A stretch of DNA of 7,288 nt. It comes from an archaeon. GTDB lineage: Archaea > Micrarchaeota > Micrarchaeia > Norongarragalinales > SBBD01. Each line of letters opens with the position of its first letter. Within the stretch, counting starts at the first letter, position 1. Made by a program: the position numbers and the translations under genes. Positions 1 through 5,104 of this stretch are shown piece by piece. Where the stretch lies: positions 1 through 7,288 of the forward strand of contig SBBD01000045.1 in assembly GCA_005239845.1 (NCBI GenBank), read 5' to 3'. The notes beneath the pieces are model-generated. The model did not search any database. It was not told the DNA's origin and saw only the letters and a list, made by a program, of their open reading frames with translations.

Positions 1-110
1 GGTGCCTCAAATCCAGCCTCGTCAGATGGTCCTTCCTGTAACAATGAGAATGTTGGCATAAAACGATGGAGAATGCAAGTTGGAATGTTTACTTTACAGA
101 ACGAAGAGGG

Positions 111-118
111 TTTTAAAT
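111..118 (+). promoter_or_regulatory. TATA box of asd
   Basis: The element TTTTAAAT has its centre about 34 bases before the asd ATG at 149. Other genes here have a TATA-like element at a similar distance. Archaeal transcription normally starts about 25-27 bases after the TATA centre, so the inferred start is near 140, leaving a leader of only a few bases. Inference from spacing and composition. Confidence 0.5.
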
Positions 119-137
119 CCCGCAATAATACGGATAA

Positions 138-143
138 GAGGTG
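138..143 (+). promoter_or_regulatory. Shine-Dalgarno sequence of asd
   Basis: GAGGTG ends five bases before ATG 149 and matches the anti-SD end of 16S rRNA. It decides the start: the upstream in-frame ATG at 80 would add 23 residues with no family resemblance, while the glycine-rich NADP-binding motif begins a few residues after ATG 149. If transcription starts near 140, as the TATA box suggests, this site sits at the very 5' end of the mRNA. Confidence 0.6.
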
Positions 144-148
144 TGACA

Positions 149-1306
149 ATGGAAAAAATTCCAGTGGCGATTCTTGGAGCGACAGGCGAGGTCGGCCAGA
201 ATTTCGTGACAAACCTCCAGAACCATCCGTGGTTCGAGATCGCGGCGCTCTACGCTTCGGAGAGGTCGGCGGGAAAGAGCTATGCGGGCGCCATCGATTA
301 CGGCAGAGAAACATCCAGATGGTTCTGCCACGAGAAGCCCCACAAGAAAATCCTTGAAATAAAAGTCAAAAACTTGAACAACGTTGATGTGGGCGAGTGT
401 GGTCTGTTCTTCTCTGCCCTGCCTTCTGAAATCGCGCTCGAGACCGAGGGAAGGGTCGCGAAGGAAAAGCCAGTCGTCAGCACCGCTTCATCGTACCGCT
501 ATTTCGATGACAGTTTTACGTACCTGCCTGGCGTGAACGAGCCCCACACGAAGATGATCGAAGTCCAGCGCAAGAGCCGCGGCTGGAAAGGATATGTCGT
601 ACCGCAACCCAACTGCACGACGATTGGACTGGCGATGTCCCTGAAGCCGATTTACGATGAATTCGGCCTGAAGAGCGTCACGATGGCATCGATGCAGGCC
701 GTCTCGGGCGCAGGTTACGCCGCGATTGCGGAATGGTTGAAGCAGAGAAAGTCGGAGGGAGGGAATCTGCCCTGTGATTTGCACAATTTCGTCCCGAAGA
801 CTTTCGAAGGCAACGTCATCCCATACATCAAAGACGAGGAGTCGAAGGTCAAGAAGGAGACCGTCAAGCTTTTGGGGAAATTCTCCGGCGGGAAAATCGA
901 GCCGGCAAAGTTCAAGGTCGCTTGCAAATGCAACAGGGTCCCTGTGATACACGGCCACACGGAGTCCGTCTTCATCGAGACCGTGGAGAAGTGCTCGGTG
1001 GACGACTTGAAGAAAGCCTGGAGAAGCTACAGGAGCGAGCCGCAGAAGCTCGACCTGCCCCTTGCCCCGAAGCACCCGATAGTGGTGATGGACGAGGCGG
1101 ACAGGCCGCAGCCGAGGTTCGACTCTTACGTCGAGAAGGGGATGGCCGCAATAATCGGCGGGGTGGAAGCGAACATCTTCGAGAACGGCTTCCAGTACAC
1201 GGTGCTTTCGCACAACGTCGAGCTAGGCGCGGCGAGGGGAGCTGTCCTGGCGGCGGAGTTTCTCCACAAGACCGGACTGATTAACCCAGCAATCGTCACC
1301 CAATGA
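149..1306 (+). CDS. asd: Aspartate-semialdehyde dehydrogenase, archaeal/fungal type
   Basis: This cytoplasmic enzyme reduces 4-aspartyl phosphate to aspartate 4-semialdehyde with NADPH, the second step of the aspartate pathway to threonine, methionine and lysine. The 385-residue product has the N-terminal nucleotide-binding motif GATGEVG (10-16). The catalytic cysteine is C156 in QPNCTT. SGAGY (186-190) and NVIPYI (222-227) are typical family blocks. The block CNRVPVIHGHTE (261-272) holds the conserved histidine, H268 or H270. Length slightly exceeds the roughly 340-360 usual for archaeal members. Family similarity seems to end near GLI (376-378). The last seven residues (NPAIVTQ) are encoded by DNA that, in another frame, reads as the start of the adjacent propeller remnant, so the original 3' end may have been replaced. 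ATG 149 is chosen for its Shine-Dalgarno sequence. No other aspartate-pathway gene is in the window. Identification is confident from motifs. Confidence 0.95.
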   Translation: MEKIPVAILGATGEVGQNFVTNLQNHPWFEIAALYASERSAGKSYAGAIDYGRETSRWFCHEKPHKKILEIKVKNLNNVDVGECGLFFSALPSEIALETEGRVAKEKPVVSTASSYRYFDDSFTYLPGVNEPHTKMIEVQRKSRGWKGYVVPQPNCTTIGLAMSLKPIYDEFGLKSVTMASMQAVSGAGYAAIAEWLKQRKSEGGNLPCDLHNFVPKTFEGNVIPYIKDEESKVKKETVKLLGKFSGGKIEPAKFKVACKCNRVPVIHGHTESVFIETVEKCSVDDLKKAWRSYRSEPQKLDLPLAPKHPIVVMDEADRPQPRFDSYVEKGMAAIIGGVEANIFENGFQYTVLSHNVELGAARGAVLAAEFLHKTGLINPAIVTQ

Positions 1307-1609
1307 AGTTTGGACGATTGACAGCGACGGCGCGAACAAACAGAGATATGCGGCACCTGGGACACGTACAACCTGATTTTCCAGCGGCCTTGGAACAGCA
1401 ACAACAAAATACTTTTCATGAGGATGACGATACCGCAGAGCCCCCCTGATGTCTGGGTGATGGGCTCCGACGGCTCCGGCGCCACGGTCGTTCTTGACTC
1501 CGACCAGTACACTTACGGAAACCCTGTTTGGAACAATGCCGGCAACAAGATCGCCCTGATCAAAAGCGAGGAGCTTTCACAGAACGTGTTCACTTTGTTT
1601 TACCCTTAA
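1281..1609 (+). pseudogene. Decayed 3' remnant of a TolB/PD40-like beta-propeller gene
   Basis: Two propeller blades are recognisable but lie in two frames. From 1281, immediately after a TGA at 1278-1280 in that frame, the first frame encodes SPNEVWTIDSDGANKQRYA. Near 1350-1358 the similarity moves to another frame, reading GTWDTYNLIFQRPWNSNN and then DVWVMGSDGSGATVV and GNPVWNNAGNKIAL, to a stop at 1607-1609. VWxxDSDG and PxWxxxGxKIA are the PD40/TolB repeat signature, seen twice. One lost base near 1350-1353 would explain the shift. No plausible start codon, signal peptide or upstream blades exist, so this is a 5'-truncated, frameshifted C-terminal piece. Its first codons overlap the asd 3' end, which suggests a recombination joint. 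It accounts for the 343 bases between asd and the next gene. A fresh start at ATG 1418 could make a 63-residue peptide, but nothing suggests it is used. Confidence 0.72.
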
Positions 1610-1611
1610 CG

Positions 1612-1619
1612 TTTTTAAT
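1612..1619 (+). promoter_or_regulatory. TATA box of the propeller gene at 1650
   Basis: TTTTTAAT has its centre about 34 bases before ATG 1650, the same spacing as for asd. A second AT-rich stretch (TTTATTTA, 1631-1638) is too close to the ATG to be the TATA box of this start. It follows the stop of the remnant at 1609 at once, so this gene probably has its own transcript. Confidence 0.5.
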
Positions 1620-1649
1620 TAGCAGTCTGATTTATTTACAGGTCATGGA

Positions 1650-2534
1650 ATGAAAAACAGCGGCTTGTCTTCAACAGTCGTCGTGGTCCTGGTGACAATT
1701 GTTCTGGTGGCCGGCGCCGGCGCATATTTTTTGGTTCCCCGACCGAAAGGTTCCACCACGGGAGAAAACCAATCGCAGGGGCCACTCCAGAATTCTCCCT
1801 ATTATCACCGCGTTTACTCAGCCACATCGTCCGACGGCGTAAACTGGGTCGTTGACAACACCTTGCTTTTCGACCACGCATCCGTTCCAGGGGCCGTCTA
1901 TTTCGAGAACAAGCTCTACGTTTATTTCGTCAACGCAACTGACTGGCAGAACGAGAAGTTGAGCGTGGCGATAAGCCAGGACCGAGGCGCCACTTTCACT
2001 GTTCATGACGTCCAGATAACAGGCTCCAACAGCCCATACCCCGTTGACCCGAACCCGATAATCGACAACGGCAAAATCCGACTCACTTACTTCGGCAACT
2101 TCATGCAGAGCGAAACCGGCAAGATGGTCACCGCAACTTCTTCGGACGGGGTCAACTTCACGGAGGACAGAGTACTAATAACTGGTAACTTCACGGACCC
2201 AGACTTGTTTTATGATGATGTTCGCGGGGAGTGGGTCCTGTTCCTTAGCCCGACGATGACGAAAGCAACGGCCCCCTCAATCTCATCCACGTTCACCACG
2301 GATACTGGGTTCAGCTGGAACGGCAGCGTCTCGTCGACCCACAAAATCGGAAGCAAATATTACACTTACTACATCAGCGATGGTAAAATTTCTGTGGCGG
2401 AGTATTCAAACGGTACCCTCACAAGCGTCGCCACAAACATCCTGAACTACCAGGGGTTGAACGCCGACCCGTCCGTCGCGATTTTCGGCGAGAACGACTA
2501 CAAGATGTTCTTCAAGACGCAGGTGAATCAGTGA
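1650..2534 (+). CDS. Membrane-anchored extracellular protein with GH43/sialidase-like beta-propeller
   Basis: The 294-residue protein starts with a short polar stretch and one hydrophobic helix (about 9-30), an uncleaved anchor or signal peptide. A Gly/Ser/Gln-rich linker (about 32-50) follows. Residues about 50-291 look like a five-bladed propeller. The unit S-S-D-G-V-N-W/F recurs at 60-66 and 164-170, and SQDRGATF (109-116) resembles an Asp-box. Asp-Pro blocks VDPNP (132-136), TDPDLF (182-187) and ADPSV (272-276) are like those of GH43/GH32/GH130 arabinanase-type propellers. Many NxS/T sites fit an N-glycosylated exported archaeal protein. Catalytic acidic residues cannot be assigned, so it may be an enzyme on glycans or only a binding protein. 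ATG 1650 is preferred over ATG 1645, which is out of frame; a weak AGGT lies at 1639-1642. It converges on the gene at 2626-4173. Certain as a gene, moderate as to fold, unknown substrate. Confidence 0.88.
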   Translation: MKNSGLSSTVVVVLVTIVLVAGAGAYFLVPRPKGSTTGENQSQGPLQNSPYYHRVYSATSSDGVNWVVDNTLLFDHASVPGAVYFENKLYVYFVNATDWQNEKLSVAISQDRGATFTVHDVQITGSNSPYPVDPNPIIDNGKIRLTYFGNFMQSETGKMVTATSSDGVNFTEDRVLITGNFTDPDLFYDDVRGEWVLFLSPTMTKATAPSISSTFTTDTGFSWNGSVSSTHKIGSKYYTYYISDGKISVAEYSNGTLTSVATNILNYQGLNADPSVAIFGENDYKMFFKTQVNQ

Positions 2535-2547
2535 ACCCTGCCAGAGG

Positions 2548-2560
2548 TTTTTGCGTTTTT
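2548..2560 (+). terminator. Poly-T terminator after the 1650-2534 gene
   Basis: Two runs of five T separated by GCG lie 14-26 bases past the stop codon, with no clear hairpin. Archaeal RNA polymerase commonly terminates at such T tracts. The 91-base gap to the convergent gene holds nothing else recognisable, and no T tract serving the opposite strand was found. Confidence 0.5.
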
Positions 2561-2625
2561 ATTCTCACCTGAAGTTGGTTCAAACGTTATTGTAAACGAA
2601 TGTTATCTTCAAGAATTTTTCAGAG

Positions 2626-4173
2626 TTAGGCCTTTTTTCCACGCACAAGCACCAAAGCAGTCACCGCGACGCCCGCAATTGCCAGGATTATCACGTAGAC
2701 GATTAAATCCGAAGAAGGCGCCTGGGGTGTCGTCGGGGTGCCAGTTGCGTACATGCTCACGCTTGATGAAGTTTCCCCGCTAAGGCTTACGTATTTCGTC
2801 CCGTGGTAAACGTTGTCCGAGCTAGCGATGTACAAAAGTTTTCCCGCGAAATTTTCACTCGAAGTCAGAATTCCCTGGGAGTCGGTCGTACCAAGAAGCG
2901 TGTTTTCTTTCCCGTCTTCCGTACCCCAGTATATCGTGGTGCTGGAAAGAGGAGAGCCGTCCGATTTCAGGAACGTGAAAGTGAAAGCGACCTGGTTTTC
3001 TGCAGTGCCAGCGTTTTCGCCCGTCGAAACTGCCACGTTGAAAAGGTTCACTTGGTTTGCAACTCCGCCGGAGACGATATACGATCCGTTGTCAGAAATC
3101 GCCACCGAGTAAACTCCGCTCGACGTGTGTTTCCAAAGCGGGGCGCTGCTGCTTCGCGAGAAAAGGAAAGTGCCGGTTGTCCCTGCCGCGATGTAAGATC
3201 CATCGGAAGAGATCGCCACCGACTCGACCCAGTTGCCAGTGTTGTAGTTCCACGTTGGAGTGCTGGATGAATTTGAAAATAGATAAACGCGGTTGCTCCA
3301 GCTGCCAGCCGCGATGTAATCGCCCGCCGATGAGACTGCCACAGAGGTCACTGAATCACCGACAGTATAACTCCACGAGGGGGTGGCGCTCGCGCTTGTG
3401 AATAGATAGACCTTGCCGTCCGTTGTCGGGACATCGTCGTAGTCGCCAGCCGCGATGTATCCGCCGTTTGCGGAGATCGCCGCCGAGTTCATTGTGCCAA
3501 CGTTTCCCGCATCGTATGTCCAGGACGGCGTGCTCGAACCGCGAGAGAAAAAGAGAACGTTGTCCGCCGAAGCCGCCGAGATGTAATTCCCATCCGAAGA
3601 AATCTTCACCGAGTTCACCAGGCCTTCACTCCCATCCACGCCCTTGTCAGTCGTGTGCGTCCAGAGCGGCGTGCTTGAAGTCCGGGAGAAGACGGAAATT
3701 TTTGAGTACGAGTAGTAGTACGCGTTCGTGTCCCAGCTCCCCGCGACGATGTAACTCCCGTCTGAGGAAATGCTGACAGATACAACTTTTTCGCCGGCGT
3801 CATATGTCAAGAATGGTGTGCTGGACGACCGCGAGAAAAGGTAGACGTTGCCGTCATAGCTCCCCGCGACCAGGTAATTCCCATCGGGCGATATGGCAAC
3901 AGACCTGACCCATCCTCCCGTCGTGTAGCTCCAGACTGGCGTGCTCGATGCGCTGGAGAAAAGGTATACCTTGCCGTCATCGCTTCCAGCCGCGATGTAG
4001 CTGCCGTCGGAAGATATCGAGACGGAACGGATGTCGTCCCCTGCGGCGTAGCTCCAGAGAGGCGATTGGGCCGTCTGCGCAGCAATCGGACTGGCGGCAA
4101 AAGCCAGAGACAGGAAATGCGCGAACAACAGAGCAATTGTCATGCTCAGCAACCTGTTTTTTCTCGAACTCAT
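2626..4173 (-). CDS. Secreted eight-bladed beta-propeller surface protein with C-terminal membrane anchor
   Basis: The 515-residue product begins with a signal peptide: basic MSSRKNR, hydrophobic core about 11-27, likely cleavage after an Ala near 27-32. Residues about 38-382 hold eight repeats of 38-50 residues, each with a W-x-Y/H strand, VxSVxIS-x-DG-x-YIxAGS and VYLFSxxSSTP. This is a WD40/PQQ-like propeller whose repeats share strong sequence identity. Residues about 388-478 resemble an Ig-like or transthyretin-like beta domain, followed by a TP-rich linker (479-488) and a membrane helix (490-510) ending RGKKA. The protein should face outward, anchored at its C-terminus. Two in-frame TTG codons lie upstream, but ATG 4173 is chosen because the TATA box is 32 bases before it; no clear Shine-Dalgarno is seen. 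Ligand is unknown; adhesion or polymer binding is a guess. The tRNA upstream is on the same strand. Confidence 0.93.
   Translation of the reverse strand: MSSRKNRLLSMTIALLFAHFLSLAFAASPIAAQTAQSPLWSYAAGDDIRSVSISSDGSYIAAGSDDGKVYLFSSASSTPVWSYTTGGWVRSVAISPDGNYLVAGSYDGNVYLFSRSSSTPFLTYDAGEKVVSVSISSDGSYIVAGSWDTNAYYYSYSKISVFSRTSSTPLWTHTTDKGVDGSEGLVNSVKISSDGNYISAASADNVLFFSRGSSTPSWTYDAGNVGTMNSAAISANGGYIAAGDYDDVPTTDGKVYLFTSASATPSWSYTVGDSVTSVAVSSAGDYIAAGSWSNRVYLFSNSSSTPTWNYNTGNWVESVAISSDGSYIAAGTTGTFLFSRSSSAPLWKHTSSGVYSVAISDNGSYIVSGGVANQVNLFNVAVSTGENAGTAENQVAFTFTFLKSDGSPLSSTTIYWGTEDGKENTLLGTTDSQGILTSSENFAGKLLYIASSDNVYHGTKYVSLSGETSSSVSMYATGTPTTPQAPSSDLIVYVIILAIAGVAVTALVLVRGKKA
3028..4062 (-). repeat. Eight tandem propeller-blade repeats inside the 2626-4173 gene
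   Basis: Blades by residue: 38-79, 80-120, 121-168, 169-216, 217-266, 267-306, 307-344 and 345-382. Blades 3, 4 and 5 carry extra loops. The strand-B block (SVxISxDGxYIxAGS) stays recognisable even in the DNA: on the + strand GCCGCGATGTA begins several units, near 3185, 3310, 3451 and 3990. This points to fairly recent duplication of blades. Confidence 0.8.
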
Positions 4174-4201
4174 CGTCAACAATGAAATTTTGGCAACGCC
4201 A

Positions 4202-4209
4202 AATAAATA
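4202..4209 (-). promoter_or_regulatory. TATA box of the eight-bladed propeller gene
   Basis: On the minus strand this reads TATTTATT within AAAAGTATTTATTTGG. Its centre is about 32 bases before ATG 4173, and purines (AAAAG) occupy the BRE position. The inferred transcription start near 4180 leaves a very short leader. The element lies between the tRNA 3' end and the gene, so the gene need not be co-transcribed with the tRNA. Confidence 0.6.
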
Positions 4210-4263
4210 CTTTTGCTAACTGTCGGCATTTGAGATTTATTGGAATTGGTAGCGGGGGGTGGA

Positions 4264-4291
4264 GTTTCCGAAAGCGGCGGAGCCGTCTTCT
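4264..4291 (-). other. tRNA intron 2, T loop (position 59/60)
   Basis: The intron is 28 nt. It forms an internal hairpin: 4290-4282 pairs with 4278-4270, eight of nine positions pairing, including one G-U, with loop UCC. Outside it, UUC (4297-4295) pairs with GAA (4268-4266), flanked by 3-nt bulges AGA (4293-4291) and ACU (4265-4263). Cutting after the second base of each bulge removes exactly 28 nt and leaves the 7-nt T loop TTCAAGT. The central helix has an A-G mismatch at one end, so this is a relaxed bulge-helix-bulge. Confidence 0.75.
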
Positions 4292-4338
4292 CTTGAACCA
4301 CCGGCCTCCGGGTTATGAGCCCGGCGGGCACTCCATGC

Positions 4339-4366
4339 TTCGGGGCAATCAGTTTTTCCGATTGCT
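4339..4366 (-). other. tRNA intron 1, D loop
   Basis: The insert is an 8-bp hairpin, GCAATCGG (4365-4358) with CTGATTGC (4352-4345), loop AAAAA. Below it GGG (4371-4369) pairs with CCC (4344-4342), with a 3-nt bulge CAA (4368-4366) on one side and AAG (4340-4338) on the other. Cutting after the second bulge base removes 28 nt. Because AAGC occurs at both ends (4367-4364 and 4340-4337), a 27-nt excision is also possible; the choice changes the mature D loop by one A. Confidence 0.72.
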
Positions 4367-4404
4367 TGCCCTACCCCGCTACGTAGAAACCGTCGAACCC
4401 CACT

Positions 4405-4411
4405 GATAAAT
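4405..4411 (-). promoter_or_regulatory. TATA-like box of the initiator tRNA gene
   Basis: On the minus strand this reads ATTTATC. Its centre is about 27 bases before the first tRNA base (4380), which puts the transcription start at or just before the mature 5' end. It sits directly after the stop codon (4417-4415) of the membrane-protein gene, so the tRNA has its own promoter in a gap of only 34 bases. Confidence 0.55.
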
Positions 4412-4414
4412 GGT

Positions 4415-4987
4415 TTACGTTTTCGGGAGTTTAGTCGTCTGGGGTTTTTCAGAGGGAACCATCACCTTGCGCAACGTTCCGCCCAGAACCGCACCCGCCG
4501 CAACTATCCCGACAATCACGAAGGCCGAGAAGAAGAAACTCGTCAGAATATTTTGCAGGAGCGATTCCGCAGTGAAGTTCGTTCCAGTCGCGGCCGAGGC
4601 CGCCGTCAGGATGTCGGACAGTTTGCTGGTTAAAATTCCGTGGATTATTCTGTTTGTCGTCCCGTTTATCGCCGCGGTTATCGCCAGGAACGATCCGGGG
4701 ACAAAAAGCCCCGCGATCAAAATCGACCCGCTCAAACATCCCGCGCGGAATCTCCACCAGTAGTGGACCCCCCCGCCGAGGAAATAACCGACAAGGATCC
4801 CGCCGAGCAGGTATGCGAAGATTCCCCCGCCAAGGAAAAAGCTCCCGAGGAAGGCGAAGAAGAAGCCGTAAAGGACCGGCCTGAGGTATGTCCTGCGGTC
4901 CATTTTCCTGCTCAGGAGGAAAATCAGCAGGCTAAGGAGAACGCAACCGAACGCCACGTAAACCAGCCTGAACGTGAATTCGTCCAT
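4415..4987 (-). CDS. Small glycine-rich polytopic membrane protein of unknown function
   Basis: The 190-residue protein has about five hydrophobic segments (roughly 6-26, 36-53, 55-73, 83-105 and 148-170), a basic cytoplasmic-type loop SRKMDRR (26-32), GGG motifs at 53-55 and 71-73, and a Lys/Pro tail. The stretch 62-92 (LGGILVGYFLGGG, then RAGCLSGSIL) resembles the GG-x-GY-x-GG and R-x-G-x-x-G pattern of archaeal DUF5518-like proteins; this is a recollection of pattern and not a search result. The loop at about 106-145 is polar with alternating Ile/Leu and may be an external amphipathic helix. The frame is open up to 5110, but the extra N-terminus would cross the divergent promoter region and lacks membrane character, so ATG 4987 is chosen. 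The function cannot be named. It is divergent from the oxidoreductase and could share regulation with it. Confidence 0.8.
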   Translation of the reverse strand: MDEFTFRLVYVAFGCVLLSLLIFLLSRKMDRRTYLRPVLYGFFFAFLGSFFLGGGIFAYLLGGILVGYFLGGGVHYWWRFRAGCLSGSILIAGLFVPGSFLAITAAINGTTNRIIHGILTSKLSDILTAASAATGTNFTAESLLQNILTSFFFSAFVIVGIVAAGAVLGGTLRKVMVPSEKPQTTKLPKT

Positions 4988-5023
4988 CGCATCAACCACT
5001 CGCTTGAGATTGGTGGGTGCTCG

Positions 5024-5031
5024 TTTAAAAA
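5024..5031 (-). promoter_or_regulatory. TATA box of the membrane-protein gene
   Basis: On the minus strand this reads TTTTTAAA. Its centre is about 40 bases before ATG 4987, giving an inferred leader of about 14 bases. The 14-bp palindrome at 5033-5046 lies next to it on the upstream side, covering the BRE position, so a bound protein there would be expected to block TFB. Confidence 0.5.
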
Positions 5032-5032
5032 T

Positions 5033-5046
5033 GTCGCACGTGCGAC
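5033..5046. promoter_or_regulatory. Perfect 14-bp palindrome, candidate operator between divergent genes
   Basis: GTCGCACGTGCGAC equals its own reverse complement over all 14 bases. It lies between the TATA boxes of two divergent genes, one base upstream of the minus-strand box and about 24 bases upstream of the plus-strand box (5071-5076). That position fits a dimeric regulator repressing the membrane-protein gene and possibly activating the oxidoreductase. A perfect 14-bp palindrome is expected about 0.006 times in 117 random bases. No second copy was noticed in the window. Confidence 0.5.
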
Positions 5047-5070
5047 GGAAATCCGGGCAAATCAAAAAAC

Positions 5071-5076
5071 TTATAA
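5071..5076 (+). promoter_or_regulatory. TATA box of the aldehyde oxidoreductase gene
   Basis: TTATAA is preceded by AAATCAAAAAAC, an A-rich BRE-like stretch. Its centre is 31-32 bases before ATG 5105, giving an inferred start near 5098-5100. The GAAGG at 5096-5100 would then be at or just before the 5' end of the transcript and may not serve as a Shine-Dalgarno sequence. Confidence 0.6.
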
Positions 5077-5104
5077 CGTTGGGTGCGAAGACCACGAAGG
5101 TTAG

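Larger units (their letters stand above)
4247..4380 (-). tRNA. Initiator tRNA-Met (CAT) with introns in the D loop and the T loop
   Basis: On the minus strand the acceptor stem AGCGGGG (4380-4374) pairs with CCCCGCT (4257-4251), followed by discriminator A (4250) and an encoded CCA (4249-4247). The anticodon stem CCGGG/CCCGG (4324-4320 and 4312-4308) encloses loop CTCATAA with anticodon CAT at 4317-4315. The T stem is GGTGG/CCACC (4302-4298 and 4262-4258). The three G-C pairs closing the anticodon loop and the A1-U72 pair mark it as an archaeal initiator rather than elongator or CAU-Ile tRNA. The D loop and T loop are too long by about 28 nt each. Removing the two inserts gives a 75-nt tRNA body with D arm GGGCAGCATGGAGTGCCC and a 7-nt T loop TTCAAGT. 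There is no intron at the canonical 37/38 position. Exact intron ends are inferred from folding. A TATA-like box lies at 4405-4411. Confidence 0.9.

Noticed and set aside
1..59. Possible N-terminus of a divergent minus-strand gene (ATG at 59, reading MPTFSLLQEGPSDEAGF) in the first 79 bases
   Set aside because: Only 19 codons are visible, with no good TATA box or Shine-Dalgarno at the right distance. The stretch 1-79 otherwise shows nothing recognisable.
80..148. Upstream in-frame start for asd adding 23 residues
   Set aside because: The added residues do not resemble the family, and the Shine-Dalgarno GAGGTG points to ATG 149.
73..357. 94-codon open frame on + overlapping the start of asd
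   Set aside because: It runs inside asd in another frame, has low-complexity charged content downstream and no family pattern; asd is the clear gene.
488..1213. 241-codon open frame on the minus strand across asd
   Set aside because: It mirrors asd codons, is Arg/Leu/Val/Asp-rich as antisense frames of GC-rich genes are, and has no promoter or motif.
1303..1449. 48-codon frame starting at an ATGA overlap with the asd stop
   Set aside because: The product has no propeller pattern, whereas the other two frames together read two PD40 blades. It is a chance frame in the pseudogene.
4174..4182. TTG start codons upstream of ATG 4173 for the eight-bladed protein
   Set aside because: They add only two or three residues and would fall at or before the transcription start inferred from the TATA box.
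4183..4250. Integration site of a mobile element at the tRNA 3' end
   Set aside because: No repeat of the tRNA 3' end and no integrase gene is visible in the window.
4247..4380. Elongator tRNA-Met or CAU-decoding tRNA-Ile instead of initiator
   Set aside because: A1-U72 and three consecutive G-C pairs closing the anticodon loop are initiator features; elongator and Ile2 tRNAs lack this combination.
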